Of a DNA stretch of 35,354 nucleotides, positions 28,271 through 35,354 are shown piece after piece. The DNA is taken from positions 1 through 35,354 of the forward strand of contig NZ_JANIOA010000043.1 of assembly GCF_025175675.1 (NCBI RefSeq), in the 5' to 3' direction. The position numbers and the translations under genes are program-made. Positions within the stretch are counted from its first letter, which is position 1; each line of letters starts with the position of its first letter. Under the pieces are notes generated by a model that had not been told where the DNA came from, did no database searches, and saw only the letters and a list, made by a program, of their open reading frames with translations. The DNA comes from Sedimenticola hydrogenitrophicus (GTDB taxonomy: Bacteria; Pseudomonadota; Gammaproteobacteria; Chromatiales; Chromatiaceae).

Positions 28271-29257
28271 ATGAAAACCATAACAGCCATATCATTGGCG
28301 CTGTCCCTGCTAGTCCTTGCCGGCAGGGTATCCGCAACGGATATCCTGGTGGTCGAAAGTTATCACCAGTCCTACTCGTGGGATGCCAGTTACACCCAGG
28401 CATTGCGTGAGGAACTGGGTAAACAACACAACCTGGTCTTTTTCCAGATGGATACCAAGCGTCTGCCAAAAAGCGCGCATGCGACGCAGGCCGAAAAGGC
28501 CTGGGAGGCCTATCGGCAACTGAAACCGTCCCTGGTGATTCTGGGGGATGACAATGCGCTGAAATATCTTGGTCCGCGGCTGGCCGCCGAGCCGGTGCCG
28601 GTAGTCTATCTGGGTATCAACAACAATCCGCGCAGTTACTTTGATACGGCGCCGGGAAATTTTACCGGCGTTTTGGAGCGTCCGCTGTTCAAGCGCTCGA
28701 TCGCTTCCCTGTCGAAAATATTGAAACCCCGACCGAAAAAAATCCTCTTGCTGTTCGATGCAGGAACCACGGCGCGGGCGGCGGTCAGTGAAGCCTTCGC
28801 GGGAAATATCTGGGTCGATGTGTTCGGCGTGGCGGCCAAGGTGCGCCTGATCAGGAGCTGGGTCGAGTGGAAGGTGCAGGTTAGCGAGGCCCGCCGGCAC
28901 GGTTATGACGCCATCATCGTGGGGCTGTACCACACCCTCACCGATATCCAGGGCAATAACATCGCCGCGGAGCGGGTGATGAGCTGGACTACCGAACATG
29001 CTCCGGTGCCGCTGTTCGCGTTCTGGGACTTCAGCGTCGGCCGGGATATGACGGCCGGAGGTCTGGTGCTCAGTGGAGAAGAACAGGGACGGATGGCGGC
29101 GGCGATCGCACGGCAGATCCTGGCCGGTACCGAACCCTCGCGTATCTATCCGAAGACTGCCCAACAGGGCCGCTACCTGTACAGCCGCAGCCGGCTGGCG
29201 CAGTACGGCCTGACACTGCCGGCGGAAATCGAACGCGTCAGCAGTTTGATCGAATAG
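28271..29257 (+). CDS. Periplasmic ABC-type substrate-binding protein (PF04392-like)
   Basis: The 328-residue protein has a signal peptide (about 1-22, ending RVSA) and a type I periplasmic-binding fold of the ABC_sub_bind/TrpX kind. DILVVESYHQSYSWDASYTQALREEL opens the fold, and LVILGDDNALKYLG, PVVYLGINNNPRSYF and PLFAFWDFSVGRDMTAGGLVLSGEEQG are the typical hinge and binding loops. GGAGAGAGG precedes the ATG. No permease or ATPase gene is next to it. Instead a membrane HAMP protein and a chemoreceptor follow, so it may deliver a ligand to a sensor rather than to a transporter. The ligand cannot be read. Confidence 0.85.
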   Translation: MKTITAISLALSLLVLAGRVSATDILVVESYHQSYSWDASYTQALREELGKQHNLVFFQMDTKRLPKSAHATQAEKAWEAYRQLKPSLVILGDDNALKYLGPRLAAEPVPVVYLGINNNPRSYFDTAPGNFTGVLERPLFKRSIASLSKILKPRPKKILLLFDAGTTARAAVSEAFAGNIWVDVFGVAAKVRLIRSWVEWKVQVSEARRHGYDAIIVGLYHTLTDIQGNNIAAERVMSWTTEHAPVPLFAFWDFSVGRDMTAGGLVLSGEEQGRMAAAIARQILAGTEPSRIYPKTAQQGRYLYSRSRLAQYGLTLPAEIERVSSLIE

Positions 29258-29311
29258 GTCGGGACCCGATCGCGTCCTATGAATAATCCCATCCATCCGG
29301 AGGATTTAACT

Positions 29312-30013
29312 ATGTCCCAAGCTTCTATCAGTACCAGAGTGCGTCTGGCGGTCTCCCTCTCCCTGCTGGTGATGTCGGTTCTGTCCGGCTACCTGCTGAT
29401 CCACTATTTTGACCTGCGCAGCAGCCTTAAGCAGGAGCTGTCCGACGTCGCCGAGGCCACTGCCAGCAGATTGTCCCGCCAGCTCGCCGCCCCGCTCTGG
29501 TCGATCAACGAGCAGCAGATCAGTTCCACGATCGAGTCGGAGATGACTCAGCATGCATTGGCGGCGGTGGAGATACTCGATCCACAGGACAGGCGGACAC
29601 TGTTCGAGCGCAGACGGGAAAGTTTCAAACCCGGTTTCCTGTTCAATCAACAGGAAGCCGACGCCATCATGGCGGAAACGGCGGTGGTTACCGAAGCGGG
29701 TGAACAGATCGGCGTCGCCGTGGTGCATGTCTCGCCCACCTTCATGCGCAACAGCTTGATGACGGCGTTGAGCCGGCGGGCGGTTGAGCTGCTGCTGCTC
29801 GGCACCCTGCTGGTCGCCGCCTGCCTGCTGCTGATCCGGTTGCACCTGATTGTGCCGCTCCGCCACGCCACGGACGCCATCCGCTCAAGTTCCGACAACG
29901 AGTTGGACGAGCTGATTCGCGGTAATCGGAACCGTGATCTGGATCTGTTGCTGAAGGCGGTTGGGAACCTGCGTGGACAACTTAAATATACCCGTGATAT
30001 GCAGGGTAAATGA
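29312..30013 (+). CDS. Membrane sensor protein with HAMP region but no output domain
   Basis: The product is 233 residues from ATG 29312, which has an ideal GGAGG eight bases upstream (29299-29303); an ATG at 29279 is in frame but has none. It shows one membrane segment at about 12-32 and a periplasmic domain (about 33-155) containing a SRQLAAPLWSINEQQI helix like those of single-PAS/dCache-type sensors. A second membrane segment lies near 157-177, then a HAMP-like helix pair to the end (RLHLIVPLRHATDAI). It stops where a kinase, cyclase or methyl-accepting domain would begin. It lies 54 bp after the binding-protein gene and 151 bp before a chemoreceptor. I infer a partner of one or both. Confidence 0.75.
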   Translation: MSQASISTRVRLAVSLSLLVMSVLSGYLLIHYFDLRSSLKQELSDVAEATASRLSRQLAAPLWSINEQQISSTIESEMTQHALAAVEILDPQDRRTLFERRRESFKPGFLFNQQEADAIMAETAVVTEAGEQIGVAVVHVSPTFMRNSLMTALSRRAVELLLLGTLLVAACLLLIRLHLIVPLRHATDAIRSSSDNELDELIRGNRNRDLDLLLKAVGNLRGQLKYTRDMQGK

Positions 30014-30164
30014 GTGCCACCGAAGGCGTGCTTGCCGCATGTTCCTCTCAAGAGAAGCATCGGCCAGCCGTTACATGGGAATACGCAACGCTGATGGCTG
30101 TACCTCTTCACCGATTGCCTGCCAGGGCCGGCGCCGATGATCCAAGAGACATGAGGAACATTTG

Positions 30165-32051
30165 ATGCTTAAAGTTCGTTCGATCAAAACCAGGCTCCTG
30201 CTGGTGATCGCCATCTCCCTGGCCGGCTTCATAGTCCAGGGCGTGGTCACGTTCGATGTGCTGGACGAGATGAATGCCGCTTCCCGGCGGCTGGAATCGG
30301 CCCAGCAGGCGGCCCAGGTGATCGACAGCACCCAGGCAGAGGTATTGACCCTGACACTACAGAAACGCGGACTGAACCGGGACAATGAGGCGGCGTATCG
30401 GGCCGGTCTTGAGCAGACCCTGGCACGGCAAGCGCAACAGCTGGAACGGGTCGCCGCCGAACTCGGCTCACCCGCCCTGACCGGGCACATGGAGGAACTG
30501 CGGGGGACGCTGCAGGAGTATCTCCGGCAACTCCTGGCCTGGCACAAGATTCGCCTGAACCTGGGCATGGATCAGGCGACCGGCCTGATCGGCACGCTGC
30601 GCGAGAAGGCCGCCGTGCTGGAGGCGCTGGTGAAGGGATTCTCGGCCATGGAGCGGGCGCTGGCCGAGGTGATCCAGGTGGAGAAGGCGAGCCTGAGCGG
30701 CGGCCTGCCGACCGAGGCCACCCCCTTCGAAAGCGAACTCAATGAGCTCAAGGCGCTGATCGTGGAGCTGCAGTTCGAGGATACCTTCATGCCGGCGATC
30801 GACGCCTACGCGGCCGCCTTCCGTCCGGCGCATGAACAATATCGGCAGCTTACCAGCCTGGATCAGGCCATGCTCGGTCAACTGCCGGAGATAGAACGGG
30901 CGGTGGCCACGGTGGCTGAGTTCATTAATGTGCAATTGCTGGCCGAGGCCCGCAGCAGGGCCGAGGCGGTCAGTCAGCAGGCGCGCTATACCCTGGTGGC
31001 CACGGCAGTGGCCACCGCCGCCGTTCTGGTGCTGCTGCTGCTCTGGATCGGTCGCGCCATTAACCGCGGGCTCAGCGATACGATGGGGCTGCTGACCGAG
31101 TTCTCCGGCGGCAACCTGGCCGCCCGCCTGGACGGCTACGACAAGGACGGGGATGAATTCGGTCAGTTGGCCACTTCCGCCAATGCCATGGCCGGCAGCC
31201 TGGGGGACCTGGTGCGTCAGGCGGATGCTGCCGGTAGGGAGATGGTGGGGATCTCCCAGGAGCTGTCCGTCTCCACCGAACAGCTGGTATCGGTGAACCG
31301 CCAGATCAACGACCAGACCCAGCAGGTCGCCGCCGCCTCCGAGGAGATGAGCGTCACCGCCAACGAGGTGGCCAACACCGTCAATGACCTGAACCGCGCC
31401 GCGCAGAAGACCTGGGAGGCGGGTGATGCCAGCACCCAACTGGTAACCCGTACCGAGGAGGCGATCCGGGAGATTGCCCGGGTGGTGAACGATGCCGCCG
31501 CCATGGTGCATCAGCTGGGCGATCGCTCCAACCAGATCGGCGTGGTGGTGGATGTGATCAACGAGATCGCCGAGCAGACCAACCTGCTGGCGCTGAACGC
31601 CGCCATCGAGGCGGCGCGTGCCGGGGATGCCGGGCGCGGCTTCGCGGTGGTGGCCGACGAGGTGCGCAACCTGGCCACCAAGACCGTGGAGGCCACCACC
31701 CAGATCACCGCCTCGGTGGAACAGATCCAGGGCGGCAGCCGGGAGGCGATGGCGGCCATGGAACTGGGGCAACAGTCGGCCGAGCGCGGCGTCTCCCTGG
31801 GGGAGGAGGCCAAGGCGTCGATGGACCTGATGCGGGAACAAGCCTCCAAATCGTCCGAGCGCACCGGCCAGATCTCTACGGCGATCGAACAGATGAGCGT
31901 CACCATCCGCGAGATCAGCCGCAGTATCGAGCAGGTGGCGCAGGCGGTGACCAACAGCCAGTCGGCCACCGGCACCATCGCCGACACCAGCCGAGTCGTC
32001 GCCGATAAGGCGAGTCAGTTGAGCGCGGTGACCGGGGCCTTCAAGACCTGA
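30165..32051 (+). CDS. Methyl-accepting chemotaxis protein (third gene of the sensory set)
   Basis: The 628-residue receptor starts at ATG 30165 with GAGGAA upstream; a TTG three bases earlier is also in frame. A membrane segment spans about 9-28, a helical periplasmic domain reaches to about 280 and a second membrane segment lies at 283-304 ([19 protein letters not shown]). HAMP follows ([15 protein letters not shown]) and then the signalling domain. The tip, [19 protein letters not shown], lies near residue 468, followed by [18 protein letters not shown]. No C-terminal CheR pentapeptide is visible. Helical periplasmic region [20 protein letters not shown] resembles 4HB/HBM-type sensors, which can dock binding proteins. 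A decayed copy of the region 31886-31979 lies at 34632-34724. Confidence 0.95.
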   Translation: MLKVRSIKTRLLLVIAISLAGFIVQGVVTFDVLDEMNAASRRLESAQQAAQVIDSTQAEVLTLTLQKRGLNRDNEAAYRAGLEQTLARQAQQLERVAAELGSPALTGHMEELRGTLQEYLRQLLAWHKIRLNLGMDQATGLIGTLREKAAVLEALVKGFSAMERALAEVIQVEKASLSGGLPTEATPFESELNELKALIVELQFEDTFMPAIDAYAAAFRPAHEQYRQLTSLDQAMLGQLPEIERAVATVAEFINVQLLAEARSRAEAVSQQARYTLVATAVATAAVLVLLLLWIGRAINRGLSDTMGLLTEFSGGNLAARLDGYDKDGDEFGQLATSANAMAGSLGDLVRQADAAGREMVGISQELSVSTEQLVSVNRQINDQTQQVAAASEEMSVTANEVANTVNDLNRAAQKTWEAGDASTQLVTRTEEAIREIARVVNDAAAMVHQLGDRSNQIGVVVDVINEIAEQTNLLALNAAIEAARAGDAGRGFAVVADEVRNLATKTVEATTQITASVEQIQGGSREAMAAMELGQQSAERGVSLGEEAKASMDLMREQASKSSERTGQISTAIEQMSVTIREISRSIEQVAQAVTNSQSATGTIADTSRVVADKASQLSAVTGAFKT

Positions 32052-32085
32052 GTACTGCGGTGTCAGGTTGCCGATCGGTGTGTAG

Positions 32086-32107
32086 GGGCAGGCCCCAGTG
32101 CCTGCCC
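32086..32107 (+). terminator. GC hairpin after the chemoreceptor gene
   Basis: GGGCAGGC and GCCTGCCC form a perfect 8-bp stem around a 6-base loop, 34 bp after the stop codon. No T-run follows. The surrounding GTAGGGGCAGGCCCCAGTGC resembles another dispersed repeat, so it may be repeat rather than terminator. Confidence 0.45.
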
Positions 32108-32277
32108 GAACGGTAGCGCGGCCACCGGGTAACTACCAGTGCGTTGCGAATTTCAACAGGGAGTCCTGTAGCCTCAAGCGCTGCAACAGCCGTCCCGGGG
32201 ATCATCTAGCATGTCCCGGTCTGGAACTCAAGGTCTCGGCCCCGAAGCGACAGAAGTCGTCAATTTCGCCTGCATGA

Positions 32278-32388
32278 GAGAGTGGCGTCGCCAACAGCCG
32301 CACCTGCGGGATCGGTTTGTCGCTGCATGCCGATCTCTCCTGTCAATTCATCGTCTACCTGCTGGACCACTGTTGTTCCACCCGCTGA
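32278..32388 (+). pseudogene. Decayed 3' fragment of the D-lactate dehydrogenase gene
   Basis: The sequence is about 84% identical (18 mismatches in 111 by hand count) to the last 37 codons of the D-lactate dehydrogenase gene (28068-28178), in the same frame and ending in the same TGA. The encoded tail reads NSRTCGIGLSLHADLS against NSRTCEIGLSLHAGLS in the intact gene. Weaker protein-level similarity continues in the same frame back to about 32182 (ELKVSAPKR against ELNASALGR) but is broken by a stop codon just before 32278. It has no start and is not translated as an enzyme. The following 400 bp to the LuxR gene hold only a repeat fragment (32394-32421) and AT-rich sequence. Confidence 0.88.
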
Positions 32389-32393
32389 GCAGT

Positions 32394-32421
32394 GGGTTGG
32401 CGTGAGCCTGCGAACCCCAAC
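32394..32421. repeat. Fragment of the GTAGGTTGGGGTGA repeat family
   Basis: The 28 bases starting GGGTTGGCGTGAGCCTGCG and ending GAACCCCAAC match, in reverse orientation, the hairpin at the right end of the element at 2216-2528 with about two differences. It directly follows the decayed dehydrogenase fragment and may mark a recombination junction. Confidence 0.65.
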
Positions 32422-32795
32422 GGGATTTCAAAGGAGTTTGCCATGACGTTGGAGACCTAACTGCGGCTGGTGGTGGATGACGACAAACCGGACTAGGGGG
32501 GATAGATCCAGGTTTCAATTGACAGGGTCGCGGTCTGTGGCAAGTAGTGGTCAAGGGCCGGAAAATCGGGCACTATGAAGAAAAATCGCCGTAGGAGACG
32601 ACCAATTGCTTTCAGGAAGCGTGGGCGAAACCAGCCACGCGAAAGACCTTTCTGCGTTTTTACCCAAAATAGCGAACGGCAGGAGTAAGCAGGGCAGCGG
32701 AGTTTAATTATTTATGCTTGGATTAACTGGCTTAGATTTAATTCCTCAGCCACCTTATTCTCTTACAGTTGCTCAGCTAATGTTGATGAGGGCAA

Positions 32796-33770
32796 ATGGA
32801 TTTGTTAGAGCATTTTAGCCAATTGATCCTGGACCTTTACCGGGCCTTTGATCGGGTCGATCCTCATCTGTTCAGAGACTGGGCATTAAGTCGCTTGCAG
32901 CAAGACATCAGCTTTGATTCCGCCATATGGATTCAAGGCGTACTGGTCGAGAACATTCCGGTCACAAATAGCGTATATTTACACGATCTTCCTGCTGACA
33001 TGCTGCATGACTACGCACGCTGGGCTTCAGAGGACTCCGTATTTGAGGCGGTGATGTGTAATCCAGGACGATGTGTTCTGATGCGCGACATAAAAGATCT
33101 GGCGTCATGGCACAAAACGGATTTGTATCGGGAGTACATGTCAAAATATGGTATGGAAGATGTTGCAGCCATCATGGTCCCCTTTGGCTGCTCCGGTATT
33201 CAATCATTCATTTCACTATACAGAAACAGAAGAGACCAGCCATTTACAGAGAGCGAGCGCAACTGGTTTCAGGCAGTGAGCCATCACCTGATAGAAGCTG
33301 AAAACTTTTCGCGATTCCGTCATCTCCGACATCACCACAGCATCGCAGACAAAGATGCCTCCGTAGCAGTGATAAGTGCCGAAGGGTATCTGAAAATGGC
33401 AGAGGCAGGGTTTATTCATTTTATAGATACCGGATGGCCAGACTGGGATCCGCCATTAGTGCCATCGGCAATCATTCCATCGTCCGCAAACACGATGAAG
33501 ACGGCGCATGTATTGAATGGTTACCTCATCAAAGCCACCCATGCCCAAGATGGTTATGTGGTATCGACCAGGAGTGTGCGCGCCCTGGATATCTTGTCAT
33601 CCCGCGAGCAGCAAGTTGCAACAAGAATAGCAAACGGCATGCCGTACAAAAGTGTGGCGAAAGAATTAGGCATCTCCCCGTCTACGGTGACTAACCACGT
33701 AAATGCCATTTACGCCAAGTTGAGTGTGCGTTCAGGTGCCGAACTACGCAAAGCGATCAGCCAAACCTAA
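32796..33770 (+). CDS. LuxR-type transcriptional regulator
   Basis: The 324-residue protein has a C-terminal LuxR/GerE helix-turn-helix (about 262-320: LSSREQQVATRIANGMPYKS, then ISPSTVTNHVNAIYAKLSV). The N-terminal 200 residues form a GAF/PAS-like sensing region, with FDSAIWIQG and GIQSFISLYRNRRDQPFTESE, seen in stand-alone LuxR regulators with unknown inducers. No response-regulator receiver domain is present, and no autoinducer synthase gene lies in the window. Codon and base use are clearly more AT-rich than the upstream genes, which suggests acquisition by transfer. It stands alone, with no operon partner, inside the mosaic region between two decayed gene fragments. Confidence 0.88.
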   Translation: MDLLEHFSQLILDLYRAFDRVDPHLFRDWALSRLQQDISFDSAIWIQGVLVENIPVTNSVYLHDLPADMLHDYARWASEDSVFEAVMCNPGRCVLMRDIKDLASWHKTDLYREYMSKYGMEDVAAIMVPFGCSGIQSFISLYRNRRDQPFTESERNWFQAVSHHLIEAENFSRFRHLRHHHSIADKDASVAVISAEGYLKMAEAGFIHFIDTGWPDWDPPLVPSAIIPSSANTMKTAHVLNGYLIKATHAQDGYVVSTRSVRALDILSSREQQVATRIANGMPYKSVAKELGISPSTVTNHVNAIYAKLSVRSGAELRKAISQT

Positions 33771-34094
33771 CCCTCACACTTCATCCAATAGGTCATTTGA
33801 CCCATAGATTACCATTCCCTAACATCATAGCCTTTGGGACCATATGGCTGACTCCATTTATTTTCACGCTAGTAAAGAACTGACAATCGGCGTGTAATTG
33901 CTGCCGACATAGTAGAAATGAGAAGAGTTATCGTCTCCATTGGGGGCGCCTAAGTAGTTGTTTGCTCCTCAAGTTATGGCCGCTTCGAGGTGCTTCATAA
34001 ATCAAAGCTACGGATTTGATCGGGATACATACTCCCAGCTCTTGGCTACCCCAAATCGGATTTATCTAATACCGCAATTGTAGGGAATAAGAAA
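33771..34094. other. 324-bp intergenic region without recognisable gene
   Basis: It is AT-rich relative to the main part of the window. I see no coding potential, no arms of the repeat families found elsewhere and no clear terminator. A weak promoter-like pair, TTGGCT with TATCTA 15 bp on, stands shortly before the lipoprotein gene. Confidence 0.4.
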
Positions 34095-34616
34095 ATGAAG
34101 ACAATCCTGTCGCTGCTTTCAACTGCATTGCTGCTCGCCGCCTGCCAGACCACCGGTACCCGCACCACCGACAGCACCACGTATAGGTGGCCAGATTTCC
34201 AGCAAGGGCTCATCCCAGGTCCATCCAACAGCCCGGTCAAGGCCAAGATGCCGTCGGTGTCGCTGACACCCATAGCCAACAAGATGACGTCCGAACGCGC
34301 GGCCTTCGGTGGTGTCTGGGAAGGCTGGATGTGCCGCAACAAAGTGGTAGACGTCAAGGTCGCCGTGCGAGAGTTGACGAATGAGGGCGCCATGGTGGAC
34401 TATGCGAGCGGGGCGCAGTCATTTGGAAGCTTCAATATCACGCTGTCTGCTCAATTTTCCGGAGACGTTCTTCGGGGCACCTTACCAAGCGCAAGTGGCC
34501 GCCCCGACCTCATTCTTGGCATGCGCTCCGATGGCCATATGAACGTCAAGTGGGATAACGGTACCAACTGGTGCACCGGGGTAATGGAGCGCACTGCATC
34601 ACTGCCTAAGCGGTGA
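34095..34616 (+). CDS. Putative outer-membrane or periplasmic lipoprotein
   Basis: The 173-residue protein begins with a lipoprotein signal, MKTILSLLSTALLLAAC, with lipobox LAAC and the lipidated cysteine at position 17. A Thr/Ser-rich linker (TTGTRTTDSTTY) follows. The mature part has a compact region from about residue 70 (FGGVWEGWMCRNKVVDVKVA) to the end (GTNWCTGVMERT), with two cysteines at about 79 and 162 that could form a disulphide. I do not recognise the family. Composition lies between the AT-rich neighbours and the bulk of the window. GGGAATAAG precedes the ATG. Function unknown. Confidence 0.72.
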   Translation: MKTILSLLSTALLLAACQTTGTRTTDSTTYRWPDFQQGLIPGPSNSPVKAKMPSVSLTPIANKMTSERAAFGGVWEGWMCRNKVVDVKVAVRELTNEGAMVDYASGAQSFGSFNITLSAQFSGDVLRGTLPSASGRPDLILGMRSDGHMNVKWDNGTNWCTGVMERTASLPKR

Positions 34617-34631
34617 CACTTGGCTATTAAC

Positions 34632-34724
34632 CGAACATATAAGCGTCACCGTCCATGAGATCAACCGCAGTATCGAACAGGTGGCGCAGGAGGTGACCAA
34701 CAGCCAACCGGTCACCATCATCGC
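34632..34724 (+). pseudogene. Decayed 3' fragment of the chemoreceptor gene
   Basis: Bases 34632-34716 are about 87% identical (11 mismatches in 85) to 31886-31970 near the end of the chemoreceptor gene. The conceptual peptide [19 protein letters not shown] matches [19 protein letters not shown]. The match fades after a one-codon deletion near 34715. No receptor sequence precedes it. A frame from this fragment opens into the next gene, but that gene has its own start. Confidence 0.88.
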
Positions 34725-34743
34725 TTTAAAAGGAGAATTAGTT

Positions 34744-35151
34744 ATGGATATAAAAGCAGTTGTCGTTGTTGGATGTTTATTGGCTTTTCCTCTTTATGGG
34801 TTTGGTGGCGAAATTTTGAGTGGTTCTGAAATTAAACAGACATTTTCTGGGAAAACTGTTGATTGGGAGAATCCAGGAGGCAGTAAATCAGGTAAAAGCT
34901 ATTTTTCTGAAGATGGAACAATAACTGTTGTAAAAAACGGTGAGAAAGATCCTTTTCAGAAGGCGTTCAAGCGCGGCGTTGTAAATCAACGTACAGGTGG
35001 CTGGAGCATTTCCGGTGATAATTTATGTTTTAGCTGGAAAGGATGTCTAGCTATCGAAGCGGATGGAAATGGTGGTTACTATGAGTTGCAAGGTGGCTCA
35101 AAACGGAAACTTCATTATAAAAATATTGCCCATGGTAACACTTTGCAATAG
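34744..35151 (+). CDS. Small exported protein, DUF995-like
   Basis: The 135-residue product starts at ATG 34744, with AAAGGAGAA seven bases upstream. It has a signal peptide (MDIKAVVVVGCLLAFPLYGF, cleavage near residue 22) and a small mature domain. The pattern LSGSEIKQTFSGKTV, then SYFSEDGTIT, GGWSISGDNLCFSWKGCLAI and a final Tyr-rich strand resembles DUF995-type periplasmic proteins, with two cysteines likely bonded. An alternative GTG at 34681 lies in the chemoreceptor remnant and would spoil the signal peptide, so I reject it. The gene is much more AT-rich than the rest of the window, which suggests foreign origin. Function unknown. Confidence 0.75.
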   Translation: MDIKAVVVVGCLLAFPLYGFGGEILSGSEIKQTFSGKTVDWENPGGSKSGKSYFSEDGTITVVKNGEKDPFQKAFKRGVVNQRTGGWSISGDNLCFSWKGCLAIEADGNGGYYELQGGSKRKLHYKNIAHGNTLQ

Positions 35152-35199
35152 CGAGATACTTGATGTACAGAATTGTGCAAAATGGCGAGGTAGGAAGTG

Positions 35200-35354
35200 G
35201 TGCAGGTAGGTGGCTGAGTCGAGCCACACCGTGGCAGAGTGAGTAGGTCAAGGGCGGCAAGGGAGCAGCCCGCCCTGAATGGTACCTTTTGAACTCCGAA
35301 ACTTGAGTTAGCGTAAGCGGAAAACCAGGTCAAGGAAAAAACCGGGTCAGAGAA
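35200..35354 (+). other. Structured non-coding stretch, possible 5' end of a group II intron
   Basis: From GTGCAGGTAGG at 35200 the base composition turns GC-rich and G/A-heavy with several short helices. Examples are AGGGCGG facing CCGCCCT, AACTC facing GAGTT, and GCGTAAGC, a GNRA-type tetraloop. A GTGNG-like beginning, many purine-rich single strands and absence of an open frame would fit domain I of a group II intron running off the window. No reverse transcriptase or domain V can be seen, so this is tentative. Confidence 0.3.

Noticed and set aside
30468-31841. 457-residue minus-strand open frame opposite the chemoreceptor
   Set aside because: Shadow of the chemoreceptor gene; no domain recognised.
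32211-32405. Plus-strand open frame of 64 residues over the dehydrogenase remnant
   Set aside because: It runs in a different frame from the remnant's homology to the intact gene and has no independent support.

Overview
The window looks like a chromosomal segment of a GC-rich gammaproteobacterium. The cvpA-purF pair, the alaC-hom pair, a mepK-ldtD murein pair and an lldR/lutABC/D-lactate dehydrogenase cluster are all typical of that class. The many chemotaxis and c-di-GMP proteins suggest a free-living or facultatively host-associated, motile organism, possibly a Chromatiales-like lineage. That last point is inference from gene style only. No rRNA, tRNA, CRISPR array or intact transposase is visible.

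Layout. 149-2183: cvpA and purF (+). 2559-4546 (-): two hotdog thioesterases overlapping a fumarylacetoacetase-family enzyme, plus an Mth938-like protein. 4756-7340 (+): alaC and hom, without thrC. 7655-9220 (+): an RpfE-like protein and a DUF1499 protein. 9511-11928 (-): MepK-like endopeptidase and LdtD-like L,D-transpeptidase. 12089-16785 (-): a chemoreceptor, an EAL-CBS-GGDEF protein and SprT.

17419-28178 is the metabolic centre, a lactate divergon. lldR and lutABC read leftward; a TRAP transporter (dctP, dctQ, dctM) and a 942-residue FAD/Fe-S D-lactate dehydrogenase read rightward. The intergenic region between them carries two 17-bp LldR/PdhR-type palindromes. One of these sits on the predicted transcription start of a very good sigma70 promoter ahead of dctP. 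A TRAP transporter occupies the place where a LldP/LctP permease is usually found.

28271-32051 (+) holds a three-gene sensory set: a periplasmic binding protein, a membrane HAMP protein with no output domain, and a chemoreceptor. After it, 32052-35354 is a mosaic. It contains a decayed copy of the 3' end of the D-lactate dehydrogenase gene, a LuxR-type regulator, a lipoprotein, a decayed copy of the 3' end of the chemoreceptor gene, and an AT-rich exported protein. The window closes on a structured stretch that could be the start of a group II intron. The order of the two remnants suggests a tandem duplication of the sensory set whose interior was lost or replaced.

The intergenic regions are crowded with short non-coding repeats. 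Five REPIN-like palindromes share an arm based on GTCGGAGTCAA. Four or more other inverted-repeat elements of about 70 to 310 bp are also present. These repeats, and the duplication remnants, are the least explained part of the window.
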